The notes under the pieces are model-generated. The model saw nothing but the letters and a program-made list of their open reading frames with translations. It searched no databases and was not told where the DNA came from. From assembly GCA_017444965.1 (NCBI GenBank), contig JAFSVO010000074.1, forward strand, positions 1-33,809: a stretch of 33,809 nt of DNA, given 5' to 3'. Position 1 is the stretch's first letter. Every line of letters begins with the position of its first letter. A program made the position numbers and the translations under genes. Below, in pieces: positions 15,393 to 23,102 of this stretch. The stretch comes from Clostridia bacterium. Its GTDB lineage: Bacteria > Bacillota > Clostridia > Oscillospirales > Butyricicoccaceae.

Positions 15393-16079
15393 TCAGATCT
15401 GAAGATAATACCCTCCGCCGCGGCGGGTCATTATATACTGCGGGTTCGCGGGGTCGCTTTCCGTCTTTTCGCGAAGACGGCGCATGGCGACGTCGACGGC
15501 GCGCAGATCGCCGTAAACGTATTCGTATCCCCACACCTTTTCCATAAGCTCTTCGCGGGACACGACCTTTGAGGGCGAGGCGAAAAAGTAGCAGAGAAGA
15601 TCGTATTCGCGCTGGGTAAGCTCGAGCGGCTCGCCGTCTTTGGATATCTGCTGAAGCGCGCGGTCAAGCTCGAAGGGACCGTACTTTTCGCGCGAGTCGG
15701 CGGGCTTTTCCGCCCCCTTGCCCGACCTGCGCATATTCGCCTTTATGCGCGACATAAGCTCGCGCACCGAAAAGGGCTTCGTCACGTAATCGTCGGCGCC
15801 GTTGTCAAGCCCCATTATTTTGTCGCGCTCTTCCTCGCGCGCCGTCACCATGATTATCGGCACCGAGCTTTTTTCGCGCACGCGTTTGAGTATCTCAAAG
15901 CCGTCGATACCGGGGAGCATGACGTCTAAAAGTATGAGGTCGGCTTTGTCCGAAAGCGCTTCTTTAAGCCCCTCTACCCCGTCGTACGCGCAGACGACGT
16001 CGTAGCCCTCGCGCTTTAAGTTGAAGGATATTATGTTGGCTATGGCCTGTTCGTCTTCAATTACAAGTACGCAGCTCAT
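15393..16079 (-). CDS. walR: WalR (YycF) response regulator
   Basis: The 228-residue OmpR/PhoB-class regulator has a receiver domain with acidic pair E8-D9, phospho-acceptor D52 (LLDVMLPG), T79 and K101. It is followed by a winged-helix DNA-binding domain (about residues 130-228) ending RRGGGYYLQI. Domain spacing and the recognition-helix region (DLRAVDVAMRRLREKTE) resemble WalR/YycF. Together with the adjacent walK-yycH-yycI it forms the essential cell-wall homeostasis system of low-GC Gram-positives. GGAGAAAAT lies just before the ATG. It follows cinA by 13 nt, so it may be transcribed from far upstream rather than from its own promoter. Confidence 0.93.
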   Translation of the reverse strand: MSCVLVIEDEQAIANIISFNLKREGYDVVCAYDGVEGLKEALSDKADLILLDVMLPGIDGFEILKRVREKSSVPIIMVTAREEERDKIMGLDNGADDYVTKPFSVRELMSRIKANMRRSGKGAEKPADSREKYGPFELDRALQQISKDGEPLELTQREYDLLCYFFASPSKVVSREELMEKVWGYEYVYGDLRAVDVAMRRLREKTESDPANPQYIMTRRGGGYYLQI

Positions 16080-16092
16080 ATTTTCTCCTTTC

Positions 16093-17325
16093 TTATTCCG
16101 AAAGCGCCGCGCGCCGCACCATATCGAGCGCGAAGCTCGCCGCGTAGTTGCGGTTGTATGCGCGGTCGCTCCATTTGCGGAAGCGGTTACAAGGCAAAAC
16201 TTTTATCTCTCCTTTATAACATACGGCGCAGAAGATAGTCCCGACGGGCTTTTCGGGCGTGCCGCCGCCGGGGCCCGCAATTCCCGTAATGGCTACGCCT
16301 ATATCGGCGCCCGTGACCTTACACACGCCGCGCGCCATCTCGAAAGCCGTCTCTTCGGACACCGCGCCGTGTTTTAGAAGGGTATCGTGAGAGACGCCCA
16401 AAAGATTTTCCTTCATTTCGTTCGAGTAGGTGACGAAGCCGCCGGAAACGCATCCGCTCGAGCCGGGGATATCGGTAAGCCGCTTTAAAAGCAGCCCGCC
16501 CGTGCACGACTCCGCGGCGGCTATAGTCAGACCTTTTTCGCAAAGCCCGCGCACGACGACCTCTTCAAGCGAGCTTACGTTCACGCCGTAGATAACGTCG
16601 CCCAGAATGCCTTTGATCTGTTCGACAATCGGGGCGCAAAGGGCTTTGGCTTTTTCGGCGGTTTCGGCGCGCGCCGTGACGCGCACCTCGCATTCGCCGT
16701 CTTTGGCGTAGGGGGCGACCGAGGGATTTGCCGCGTCCATAAGGAAGGACAGCTTATCCTCCATCTGCGACTCGCCCATGCCGAATATTTTTATAAAGTC
16801 GGAGCTTATGACTCCGCCGAATTTGTTTTCAAGATAGGGCACCGCGCGCAGTCTGAAAACGGGGGTACATTCGCGCGGGGGACCGGGCAGCATTATGACG
16901 GTGCAGCCGTCCGCCTCGAAAGCGCAGGCGGGCGCCGTGCCCCAGTCGTTCTGAAGCACCGTGCAGCCCTCGGGCAGATACGCCTGCTTTAAATTGTTCG
17001 GGGTCATGCGGTCGCCCATTTTTTCGCGGAGCTTGCGCGTTTCGTCCTCAAACTCTATAAGCTTTTTGCCGAACGCCTTGCACAGAGTTTCCTTGGTAAG
17101 GTCGTCGCACGTGGGGCCGAGGCCGCCCGTCGTAATAATAAGCTCCGCCCTTTTGCGGGCGACGCTCACGCACTCGGAAAGCCGCTGCGGATTGTCGCCG
17201 CATACCGTGTGGAAAAACACGTTCACGCCGTGCTCGGACAGGGTCTGCGATATCATCTGCGCGTCGGTATTGGCTATCTCTCCCAAAAGTATCTCGGTGC
17301 CCACCGATATTATTTCACAGTTCAT
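16093..17325 (-). CDS. cinA: CinA family protein (nicotinamide-nucleotide amidase/competence-damage protein)
   Basis: This 410-residue two-domain protein has an N-terminal MoCF-biosynthesis-like domain (EIISVGTEILLGEIANTDA, TTGGLGPTCDDLT, LPGPPRE) and a C-terminal CinA amidase domain (AAESCTGGLLLKRLT, VSGGFVTYSNEMK, AITGIAGPGG). In bacteria that have both parts it recycles NMN by deamidation, and the N-terminal part can act as an ADP-ribose pyrophosphatase. In competent species it also associates with RecA. Its start overlaps the thiI stop (ATGA). CinA is often beside recA; here it sits between thiI and walR instead. Confidence 0.95.
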   Translation of the reverse strand: MNCEIISVGTEILLGEIANTDAQMISQTLSEHGVNVFFHTVCGDNPQRLSECVSVARKRAELIITTGGLGPTCDDLTKETLCKAFGKKLIEFEDETRKLREKMGDRMTPNNLKQAYLPEGCTVLQNDWGTAPACAFEADGCTVIMLPGPPRECTPVFRLRAVPYLENKFGGVISSDFIKIFGMGESQMEDKLSFLMDAANPSVAPYAKDGECEVRVTARAETAEKAKALCAPIVEQIKGILGDVIYGVNVSSLEEVVVRGLCEKGLTIAAAESCTGGLLLKRLTDIPGSSGCVSGGFVTYSNEMKENLLGVSHDTLLKHGAVSEETAFEMARGVCKVTGADIGVAITGIAGPGGGTPEKPVGTIFCAVCYKGEIKVLPCNRFRKWSDRAYNRNYAASFALDMVRRAALSE

Positions 17326-18485
17326 AAAGTTATCCTTTCAACGCCCTGCATAGCTTCCTCGACTAACGCGTCGACGTCTAAGCGCGCCTCCTGCCTCTGT
17401 ACGTTTTCAAGGCGGGGCTTTGTCTGCGGGTGCCGCGGGGTAAAGACGGTACAGCAGTCTTCATACGGAAGGATGGACGTTTCAAACGCGCCTATCCTGC
17501 GCGATATCCTGACTATCTCTTCCTTATCCATCCCTATAAGGGGGCGGAAAACGGGAAGAGAGGACGCTTCGTTCGTTACGGTTATCGCCTCAAGAGTCTG
17601 GCTCGCGACCTGCCCTAAGCTTTCGCCCGTTATAAGACAGCCGCAGTTTTGTATTGAAGCGACTTTTCCGGCTATGCGCATCATAAATCTGCGCATTATT
17701 ACGGTAAAGTAATCCTCGGCGCATTTTTCGCGTATCTCGGTCTGGATATGGGTGAAGGGCACGACCGATACGGTCAGAGGCCCGTTCCAGCCCGAGAGGA
17801 TGGCGGCGAGGTCCAAGACCTTCTGCTTGGCTTCTTTCGAGGTGTAAGGGTAGCTGAAAAAGTGAACGGCGGAAAGGTCGAGCCCGCGCTTTGCCATCAT
17901 AAAGCCCGCGACGGGCGAATCTATGCCGCCCGACAAAAGGAGCATACCGCGGCCGCTCGTGCCGACGGGAACGCCGCCCGCGCCGGGAAGGCGCTCGGCG
18001 CCTATATAGGCGTGCTCTTCGCGCACGTCGACCTCTACGCAAAGATCGAAGTTTTCCATATCGGGCTTTAAATGGGGATACGCGTCCTGCAAGTATCCGC
18101 CGACCGTCGCCGCTATCTCGGGGGAAGTTAAGGGGAACTTTTTGTCGGTGCGCTTGCACTTTACGCGAAAAGACTTTACGCCGCAAAGCGCGTCTTTTAA
18201 AAACACGCCGCCCTTTTCGCAGATATCGTCTATATCCTTGTCGCAGACCGCGGCGCGGCACACGGCAACAATGCCGAACACCTTCTGACAGACGGGGACG
18301 GCTTTTTCTATATCCGAGCCGTTTTCGGGCGTGACGTATACCGTCGACTGACAGCTTTTAACGTGAAAGTCGCCGACCTTTTTGAGCCGGTGCCTTAAGG
18401 TCGCGCAGAGCTTATCCTCAAACTTGCCGCGGTTAAGGCCCTTTAAGACCAGCTCGCCGCATTTCAAAAGAAGTACCTGATCCAT
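17322..18485 (-). CDS. thiI: tRNA 4-thiouridine synthase ThiI, rhodanese-less type
   Basis: The likely 387-residue product starts at the ATG at 18485, two nt after the desulfurase stop and with AGGAG upstream. The longer open frame overlaps the previous gene and is rejected. It has an N-terminal ferredoxin-like domain, a THUMP domain (about 55-165), and a PP-loop SGGIDSP at 185-191. C344-C345 lie in PYEDCCTVFTPRHP, with C344 at the same number as the E. coli disulfide cysteine. The C-terminal rhodanese domain of E. coli is absent, as in Bacillus, so sulfur must come straight from a desulfurase. The gene immediately upstream supplies a candidate. Its role is s4U8 in tRNA and possibly thiamine-thiazole sulfur. 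Confidence 0.95.
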   Translation of the reverse strand: MDQVLLLKCGELVLKGLNRGKFEDKLCATLRHRLKKVGDFHVKSCQSTVYVTPENGSDIEKAVPVCQKVFGIVAVCRAAVCDKDIDDICEKGGVFLKDALCGVKSFRVKCKRTDKKFPLTSPEIAATVGGYLQDAYPHLKPDMENFDLCVEVDVREEHAYIGAERLPGAGGVPVGTSGRGMLLLSGGIDSPVAGFMMAKRGLDLSAVHFFSYPYTSKEAKQKVLDLAAILSGWNGPLTVSVVPFTHIQTEIREKCAEDYFTVIMRRFMMRIAGKVASIQNCGCLITGESLGQVASQTLEAITVTNEASSLPVFRPLIGMDKEEIVRISRRIGAFETSILPYEDCCTVFTPRHPQTKPRLENVQRQEARLDVDALVEEAMQGVERITL

Positions 18486-18487
18486 TT

Positions 18488-19600
18488 TTACTCCTGTCGG
18501 ATTATTTCGGAGAGGGCGCGGCAGAACGCCGTTACCTCTTCCTTTGTGTTTTCGGGGCAAAAGCTTACGCGCAGCGCCGCGTCGATATTCTCACGCGGAA
18601 GGCGCATGGCTTTGAGAACGTGAGAGCTTTTCCCGCGCGAGCACGCCGACCCGCCCGAAACGAAAAAGCCGCGGTCGGAAAGCATGCGGACGAGCACCTC
18701 GCTTCTCAGCTTTTGCGGGGATATATTTACTATATGCGCGCTCGAGCTTTCGGGGCTGTTGAGCGCGTAAGGGAAATCGAGGTTTTCAAGAAGCGTTTTT
18801 TTAAGGTCTTTAAAATGCGTTATATTATCGCCGAGCGCGGCGTGCCTGTTTTTTGCCGCCGCAGCGAAGGCGAGGACGGCGGGCAGCGCCTCGGTGCCCG
18901 AGCGAAAGCCGTTTTCCTGACCGCCGCCGTAAAGAAGGGGGCGCAAAACGAGGCCTTTTTTGACGAACAGCGCGCCGCAGCCCTTTACGCCGCCTATCTT
19001 GTGCGCAGAGAAGCTGCAAAGATCGACGTTTTCAAGGTCAAGCGGCAGCTTGCAGAAAAGCTGTACCGCGTCAAGATGGAAAAGGGCGCGGGGGTTTATT
19101 TTATGCAGAGCCGCCGCCGCTTCGCCGTAAGGGAGCAGCGCGCCCGTTTCGTTGCAAACGCCCATAAAGGACGCAAGGACCGTATCGGGGCGGAACGCCG
19201 CTTTTATTTTGTTTATATCGACCGAGCCGTCCCTTTCCGGGGGAACAAGCGTTACCTCAAATCCGTCCTCGCGCAGGCGCTTGAGCGTATTGAGAGTGGC
19301 GTCGTGCTCTATTTCCGAGCTTACTATATGTTTTCCGAGATGCTTGTTTTTGAACGCCGCGGAGAAAAGAGCCGTATTTATGCTTTCGGTGCCGCCCGAG
19401 GTAAAGTAAAGCTCGCGTTCTTCCGCCGAAAGGATATCGCAGAGCGTCCGGCGCGCGTCCTGCAAAAGCTCGCGCGCGGCTTTGCCCGCCGCGTGAAGAG
19501 AGCTCGGATTTCCGTAGACCTCCGTCATGGCTTTTAAAGCGGCGTCCTTCGCGGCGTCCGAAACGCGCGTCGTCGCGGCGTTGTCGAGATAAACGCTCAT
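18488..19600 (-). CDS. Cysteine desulfurase, NifS/IscS-like (probable sulfur donor to ThiI)
   Basis: The 370-residue class-V aminotransferase-fold enzyme opens with YLDNAATTR. It has TSGGTES for PLP phosphate binding, the PLP Lys201 in SFSAHKIGG, and the catalytic Cys320 in GGSACSRGK. It releases sulfur from cysteine as a protein persulfide. Length and motif spacing match group-I desulfurases. It is directly upstream of thiI and coupled to glnS by an ATGA overlap. By analogy with Bacillus NifZ, which is dedicated to ThiI, it probably serves tRNA thiolation. A role in Fe-S assembly cannot be excluded, since no iscU/sufU is adjacent. Confidence 0.93.
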   Translation of the reverse strand: MSVYLDNAATTRVSDAAKDAALKAMTEVYGNPSSLHAAGKAARELLQDARRTLCDILSAEERELYFTSGGTESINTALFSAAFKNKHLGKHIVSSEIEHDATLNTLKRLREDGFEVTLVPPERDGSVDINKIKAAFRPDTVLASFMGVCNETGALLPYGEAAAALHKINPRALFHLDAVQLFCKLPLDLENVDLCSFSAHKIGGVKGCGALFVKKGLVLRPLLYGGGQENGFRSGTEALPAVLAFAAAAKNRHAALGDNITHFKDLKKTLLENLDFPYALNSPESSSAHIVNISPQKLRSEVLVRMLSDRGFFVSGGSACSRGKSSHVLKAMRLPRENIDAALRVSFCPENTKEEVTAFCRALSEIIRQE

Positions 19601-21255
19601 TTCATTTTCGCCCAGCTGTCCTTTAAGGCGACCGCGCGGTTGAATACGAGACGACCCTGCGTACTGTCGCGGTTATCTAAGCAGAAGTAGCCCGTTCTCA
19701 TAAACTGGAAGCGGTCGGAAACGGAAGCGTTCGCGAGCGACGCCTCCGCCTTACAGCCGTAAAGCGTTTCAAGCGAATCGGGATTTAAGCACGCGATAAA
19801 ATCCTCCTGCGCGTCGGGATCGGGCACCGAGAAGAGATTGCCGTAAAGGCGCACCTCGGCGTCGACGCAGTCGCGGGCGTTGACCCAGTGTATCGTGCCC
19901 TTGACCTTTCTGCCGTCGGGCGCGTCGCCGCCGCGGGTAGCAAGGTCGCAGTCGGCGAATATTTCGGTAACGACTCCGTTTTCGTCCTTTTTACAGCCGG
20001 TGCATTTTATTATATACGCGCCCTTAAGGCGTACCTCGCCGCCGACGAAAAGGCGGTTATACTTGGGAACGGGGACTTCCATAAAGTCTTCGCTCTCGAT
20101 ATAAAGGTCGCGGCTGAAGGAAACCTCTCGGACGCCGTCTTCGGCGCGTTCGGGGTTGTTTTCGACCGTAAAAAGCTCTGTCTTGTCTTCGGGATAATTG
20201 TTGAGCGTGAGATTTACGGGGCGAAGCACGGTCATAACGCGGCGCGCCGTCGCGTTCAGCTCTTCGCGCAGGCAGTGCTCCAGAAATCCGTACTCGACGG
20301 TAGAGGGCACCTTGGCGACGCCTATCCTCTCGCAGAAATTGCGTATGGCGGTCGGCGTATAGCCGCGGCGGCGCAGGGCGCAAAGGGTGGGCATACGCGG
20401 ATCGTCCCAACCCGAGACCCTCTTTTCCTCGACGAGGCGGCGGAGCTTGCGCTTGCTCATGACGGTATAGTTTATACCGAGCCGCGCGAACTCTATCTGT
20501 CGCGGATGCGACGGGACGGACACGTTGTTTATGACCCAGTCGTAAAGGGGACGGTGATCCTCGTACTCAAGCGAGCAGAGGGAATGGGTTATGCCCTCTA
20601 TCGCGTCCTGTATCGGGTGGGCGAAGTCGTACATCGGGTAAATGCACCAGCGGTCGCCCTGCCTGTGGTGTTTAAAGTATCTTATGCGGTAAATGACCGG
20701 GTCGCGCATGTTGAAGTTGCCCGAGGCAAGGTCTATTTTCGCGCGAAGGGTCATAGAGCCCTCGGGAAACTCGCCGTTTTTCATGCGCTCGAAAAGGTCG
20801 AGGTTTTCCTCTATCGGTCTGTCGCGCCAGGGGCTTACCGCCGGGTTTTTAAGGTCGCCGCGGTATGATTTGAATTCGTCCGCCGAAAGCTGGCAGACGT
20901 AGGCGAGACCTTTCTTTATAAGCTCTATCGCGTACTCGTAGGTCTGCGCGAAGTAGTCCGAGCCGTAGTAAAACCTGTCGTCCCAGTCAAAACCGAGCCA
21001 GTGTATGTCTTCTTTAATGGCGTCGACGTACTCGGCGTCCTCTTTCGCGGGGTTGGTGTCGTCCATACGCAGGTTGCATATGCCGCCGAAGCGTTCCGCG
21101 GTGCCGAAATCGATGCAAAGCGCCTTGCAGTGGCCGATGTGCAGATACCCGTTCGGCTCGGGCGGAAAGCGCGTGTGTATCTTTTCGCATTTTCCCTTTT
21201 CAAGGTCTTCGACTATGAACTCTTCGATAAAATTGTTGGGCGTGAAGTTTTCCAT
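19597..21255 (-). CDS. glnS: Glutaminyl-tRNA synthetase GlnRS
   Basis: The 552-residue class-I synthetase has HIGH in PEPNGYLHIGH (residues 32-42) and a KMSKS-type loop VMSKRKL at 265-271. It carries the GlnRS-specific segments (RFPPEPNGYL, SLCSLEYEDHRPLYDWV) and a C-terminal two-barrel anticodon domain. It attaches Gln directly to tRNA-Gln. Most Bacillota use GatCAB with a non-discriminating GluRS instead, so its presence is notable. Its ATG is 4 nt after the gltX stop, with AAGGAT upstream. Its stop overlaps the desulfurase start. Confidence 0.95.
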   Translation of the reverse strand: MENFTPNNFIEEFIVEDLEKGKCEKIHTRFPPEPNGYLHIGHCKALCIDFGTAERFGGICNLRMDDTNPAKEDAEYVDAIKEDIHWLGFDWDDRFYYGSDYFAQTYEYAIELIKKGLAYVCQLSADEFKSYRGDLKNPAVSPWRDRPIEENLDLFERMKNGEFPEGSMTLRAKIDLASGNFNMRDPVIYRIRYFKHHRQGDRWCIYPMYDFAHPIQDAIEGITHSLCSLEYEDHRPLYDWVINNVSVPSHPRQIEFARLGINYTVMSKRKLRRLVEEKRVSGWDDPRMPTLCALRRRGYTPTAIRNFCERIGVAKVPSTVEYGFLEHCLREELNATARRVMTVLRPVNLTLNNYPEDKTELFTVENNPERAEDGVREVSFSRDLYIESEDFMEVPVPKYNRLFVGGEVRLKGAYIIKCTGCKKDENGVVTEIFADCDLATRGGDAPDGRKVKGTIHWVNARDCVDAEVRLYGNLFSVPDPDAQEDFIACLNPDSLETLYGCKAEASLANASVSDRFQFMRTGYFCLDNRDSTQGRLVFNRAVALKDSWAKMK

Positions 21256-21259
21256 ATCC

Positions 21260-22912
21260 TTATATCCTTTCGAGATACTTGTTTATTCTTGAAACTACCG
21301 CGTCCTGCCCCAGAACGGCGCAAACGGCGTGAAGGTCGGGGGTGTTTTTCCTGCCGGTTATCGCGACGCGCACGCATGAGCTTACGTCGCCGACGTGGCC
21401 CTTAAAGCCCGAGGGGTCGGCTTTGTACTGCTTTACGTCGGGGCAGAAACCGAGCGGCTCGCAAAGGGCGCGTATCTTTGAAAACCAGGTATCCTTGTCG
21501 TCGCGGGCGTCAAAGACCTTCAGGTACTCGCGCAAAACTGATTTGACGTCTTCCTTTTCAAGCGGAAGCTCTTCGTAAACGCCTTCAAAAAGCACGTCGT
21601 AGAAGTAGGAAACGTAAGAGCGCACCTCGTTCCATTTCGCGATATCCTTTCGCGGCTTCGCGCCGCCGCGGTCTATGGAGAATATCGCGAGGGCGCGCTC
21701 TTCGTCCGAAGAAAGCGCGGCGTAAAGATCTTTGTCGTATTTTTCAGCCCATTTTAAAGCCGCGTCGTAAACCTCGCGCGCCGTCATAAGGGAAATGACC
21801 GAGGAAGAAACGCTGTTTAGCTTCGCGAGGTCGAACAAGGCGCCCGAAGGGCTCATTTTATTGAGGGCGAAGGGGAATTTTTTATAGCTTTCGGTCTTGT
21901 TCTGTCTGCGCCAGTCCTCAAAGTTCGAGTTGGCTATCGTGAGAAGATATTCGCAGACGGCGTCGGCGGGATAGCCTTCGTCCACGAAATAGCTGACCGC
22001 CGCCTCGGGGTCCTTGCGCTTTGAAAGCTTGCGGCGCGAGCCGTCCTCTTCCTTCATTATGCTCGGCACGTGGGCGTAGCGCGGCGCCTTAAGCCCGCAC
22101 AGCCAAAAGAGCTGAAGATGTATCGGGGCGGAGGCGATCCATTCCTCGCCGCGCGTGACGGTAGTAACGCGCATGAGCGTGTCGTCCACGACGTGGGCGA
22201 AGTGATAGGTCGGTATCCCGTCGCTTTTTAAAAGCACGACGTCGACGAAGTTTTCCTCCATCTCTATATCGCCGCGTATGACGTCGCGGAACTTTACCCT
22301 GCCGCCCGGCTTGCCGGGTGAGCGCAGACGCACGACGTAGCTTTCGCCCGCGTCTATCCTGCGCTTTATCTCGTCAAACGTAAGGCCGCGGCAGCGCGCG
22401 TACTCGCCGTGGTAGCCGGGGGTGACGTTCTTCTGCTCCTGCGCCTTTCTTATTTCGTCTATCTCTTCGGCGGAGCAGAAGCAGGGGTAGGCGAGCCCTT
22501 TGGAAACAAGGTCCTTGCAGAAAACGTGATAGTAATATTTTCTGCGGCTCTGCACGTAGGGGCCGTAATCGCCCTTTTCGCTGCCGTCGGCGCTGACGCC
22601 CTCGTCAAAGCGTATACCGAAATCGGAAAGGCCGTTCACTATGATGGGAACGCCGTCCTCCATCTCGCGCTTTTTGTCGGTGTCCTCAATGCGCAGGATG
22701 CACACGCCGCCCGTAAGATGCGCCGCGCGTTCCGCCGCCTGAGAGGCGAAGACTCCGCCTATATGCAGAAAGCCGGTGGGGCTGGGCGCGAAGCGCGTGA
22801 CCTGCGCGCCGGGCGGAAGCTCGCGCGGGGGAAAAGCTTTTGTCATAAGCTCTTCGGGCGTCTCAATTACGTCGGGGAAAAGAAGATCGGCAAGTTTTGA
22901 ATAATCGCTCAT
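21260..22912 (-). CDS. gltX: Glutamyl-tRNA synthetase GluRS
   Basis: I start it at the ATG at 22912, which has a GGAGTG site 8 nt upstream. A GTG three codons earlier overlaps that site. The 550-residue product has about 40 extra residues before RFAPSPTGFLHIGG (HIGG at 50-53). The zinc-like region YPCFCSAEE, YHFAHVVDD and a KMSKS variant KLSKR (295-299) are all present. It makes Glu-tRNA-Glu. With GlnRS encoded next door it may be discriminating, but I cannot read tRNA specificity from the sequence. It is the first gene of the 14-gene run, directly behind a strong promoter. Confidence 0.94.
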   Translation of the reverse strand: MSDYSKLADLLFPDVIETPEELMTKAFPPRELPPGAQVTRFAPSPTGFLHIGGVFASQAAERAAHLTGGVCILRIEDTDKKREMEDGVPIIVNGLSDFGIRFDEGVSADGSEKGDYGPYVQSRRKYYYHVFCKDLVSKGLAYPCFCSAEEIDEIRKAQEQKNVTPGYHGEYARCRGLTFDEIKRRIDAGESYVVRLRSPGKPGGRVKFRDVIRGDIEMEENFVDVVLLKSDGIPTYHFAHVVDDTLMRVTTVTRGEEWIASAPIHLQLFWLCGLKAPRYAHVPSIMKEEDGSRRKLSKRKDPEAAVSYFVDEGYPADAVCEYLLTIANSNFEDWRRQNKTESYKKFPFALNKMSPSGALFDLAKLNSVSSSVISLMTAREVYDAALKWAEKYDKDLYAALSSDEERALAIFSIDRGGAKPRKDIAKWNEVRSYVSYFYDVLFEGVYEELPLEKEDVKSVLREYLKVFDARDDKDTWFSKIRALCEPLGFCPDVKQYKADPSGFKGHVGDVSSCVRVAITGRKNTPDLHAVCAVLGQDAVVSRINKYLERI

Positions 22913-22948
22913 AAAAAACACTCCGGTAAAAATAGGTATTATTAAAAT

Positions 22949-22977
22949 ATTATACTATTATTATTCATATATTTCAA
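22949..22977 (-). promoter_or_regulatory. Main promoter of the gltX-to-ynzC run
   Basis: On the minus strand, TTGAAA (22977-22972), a 17-bp AT-rich spacer and TATAAT (22954-22949) form a near-consensus promoter about 37 nt before gltX. It is back-to-back with the LCP gene promoter across an AT-rich 190-nt gap. Confidence 0.8.
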
Positions 22978-23031
22978 TAAAAAACGTCAAAAAGTCAGTT
23001 AATAAAAAAATAAAAAAATATGAAGGTTTTT

Positions 23032-23040
23032 TGTGGATAA
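23032..23040 (-). promoter_or_regulatory. Perfect single DnaA box in the gltX-LCP intergenic region
   Basis: TTATCCACA on the minus strand (TGTGGATAA on plus) matches the consensus 9-mer for DnaA. It overlaps the only -35-like hexamer (TTGTGG, 23031-23036) upstream of the LCP gene and follows an A-rich stretch (about 23001-23020). No second box was seen, so it is more likely regulatory or accidental than an origin. Confidence 0.4.
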
Positions 23041-23053
23041 CGAAAGAAAGATA

Positions 23054-23062
23054 TGATACAAT
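23054..23062 (+). promoter_or_regulatory. Probable extended -10 element of the LCP gene
   Basis: TGATACAAT (23054-23062) fits an extended -10. The nearest -35-like hexamer is TTGTGG at 23031, 20 bp upstream, which is too far for a strong conventional promoter. The LCP start codon is about 40 nt downstream. Confidence 0.45.
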
Positions 23063-23102
23063 AATTGGGAACTTAAGAATTTCGGCAAACGGGGTTTAGA
23101 TA

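Noticed and set aside
19888-20868. 326-codon open frame antisense to glnS
   Set aside because: Antisense of conserved GlnRS motifs; composition follows the reverse codons of glnS, not an independent gene.
23001-23062. Replication origin in the gltX-LCP gap
   Set aside because: Only one DnaA box is present, and no dnaA/dnaN genes or box cluster lie nearby.
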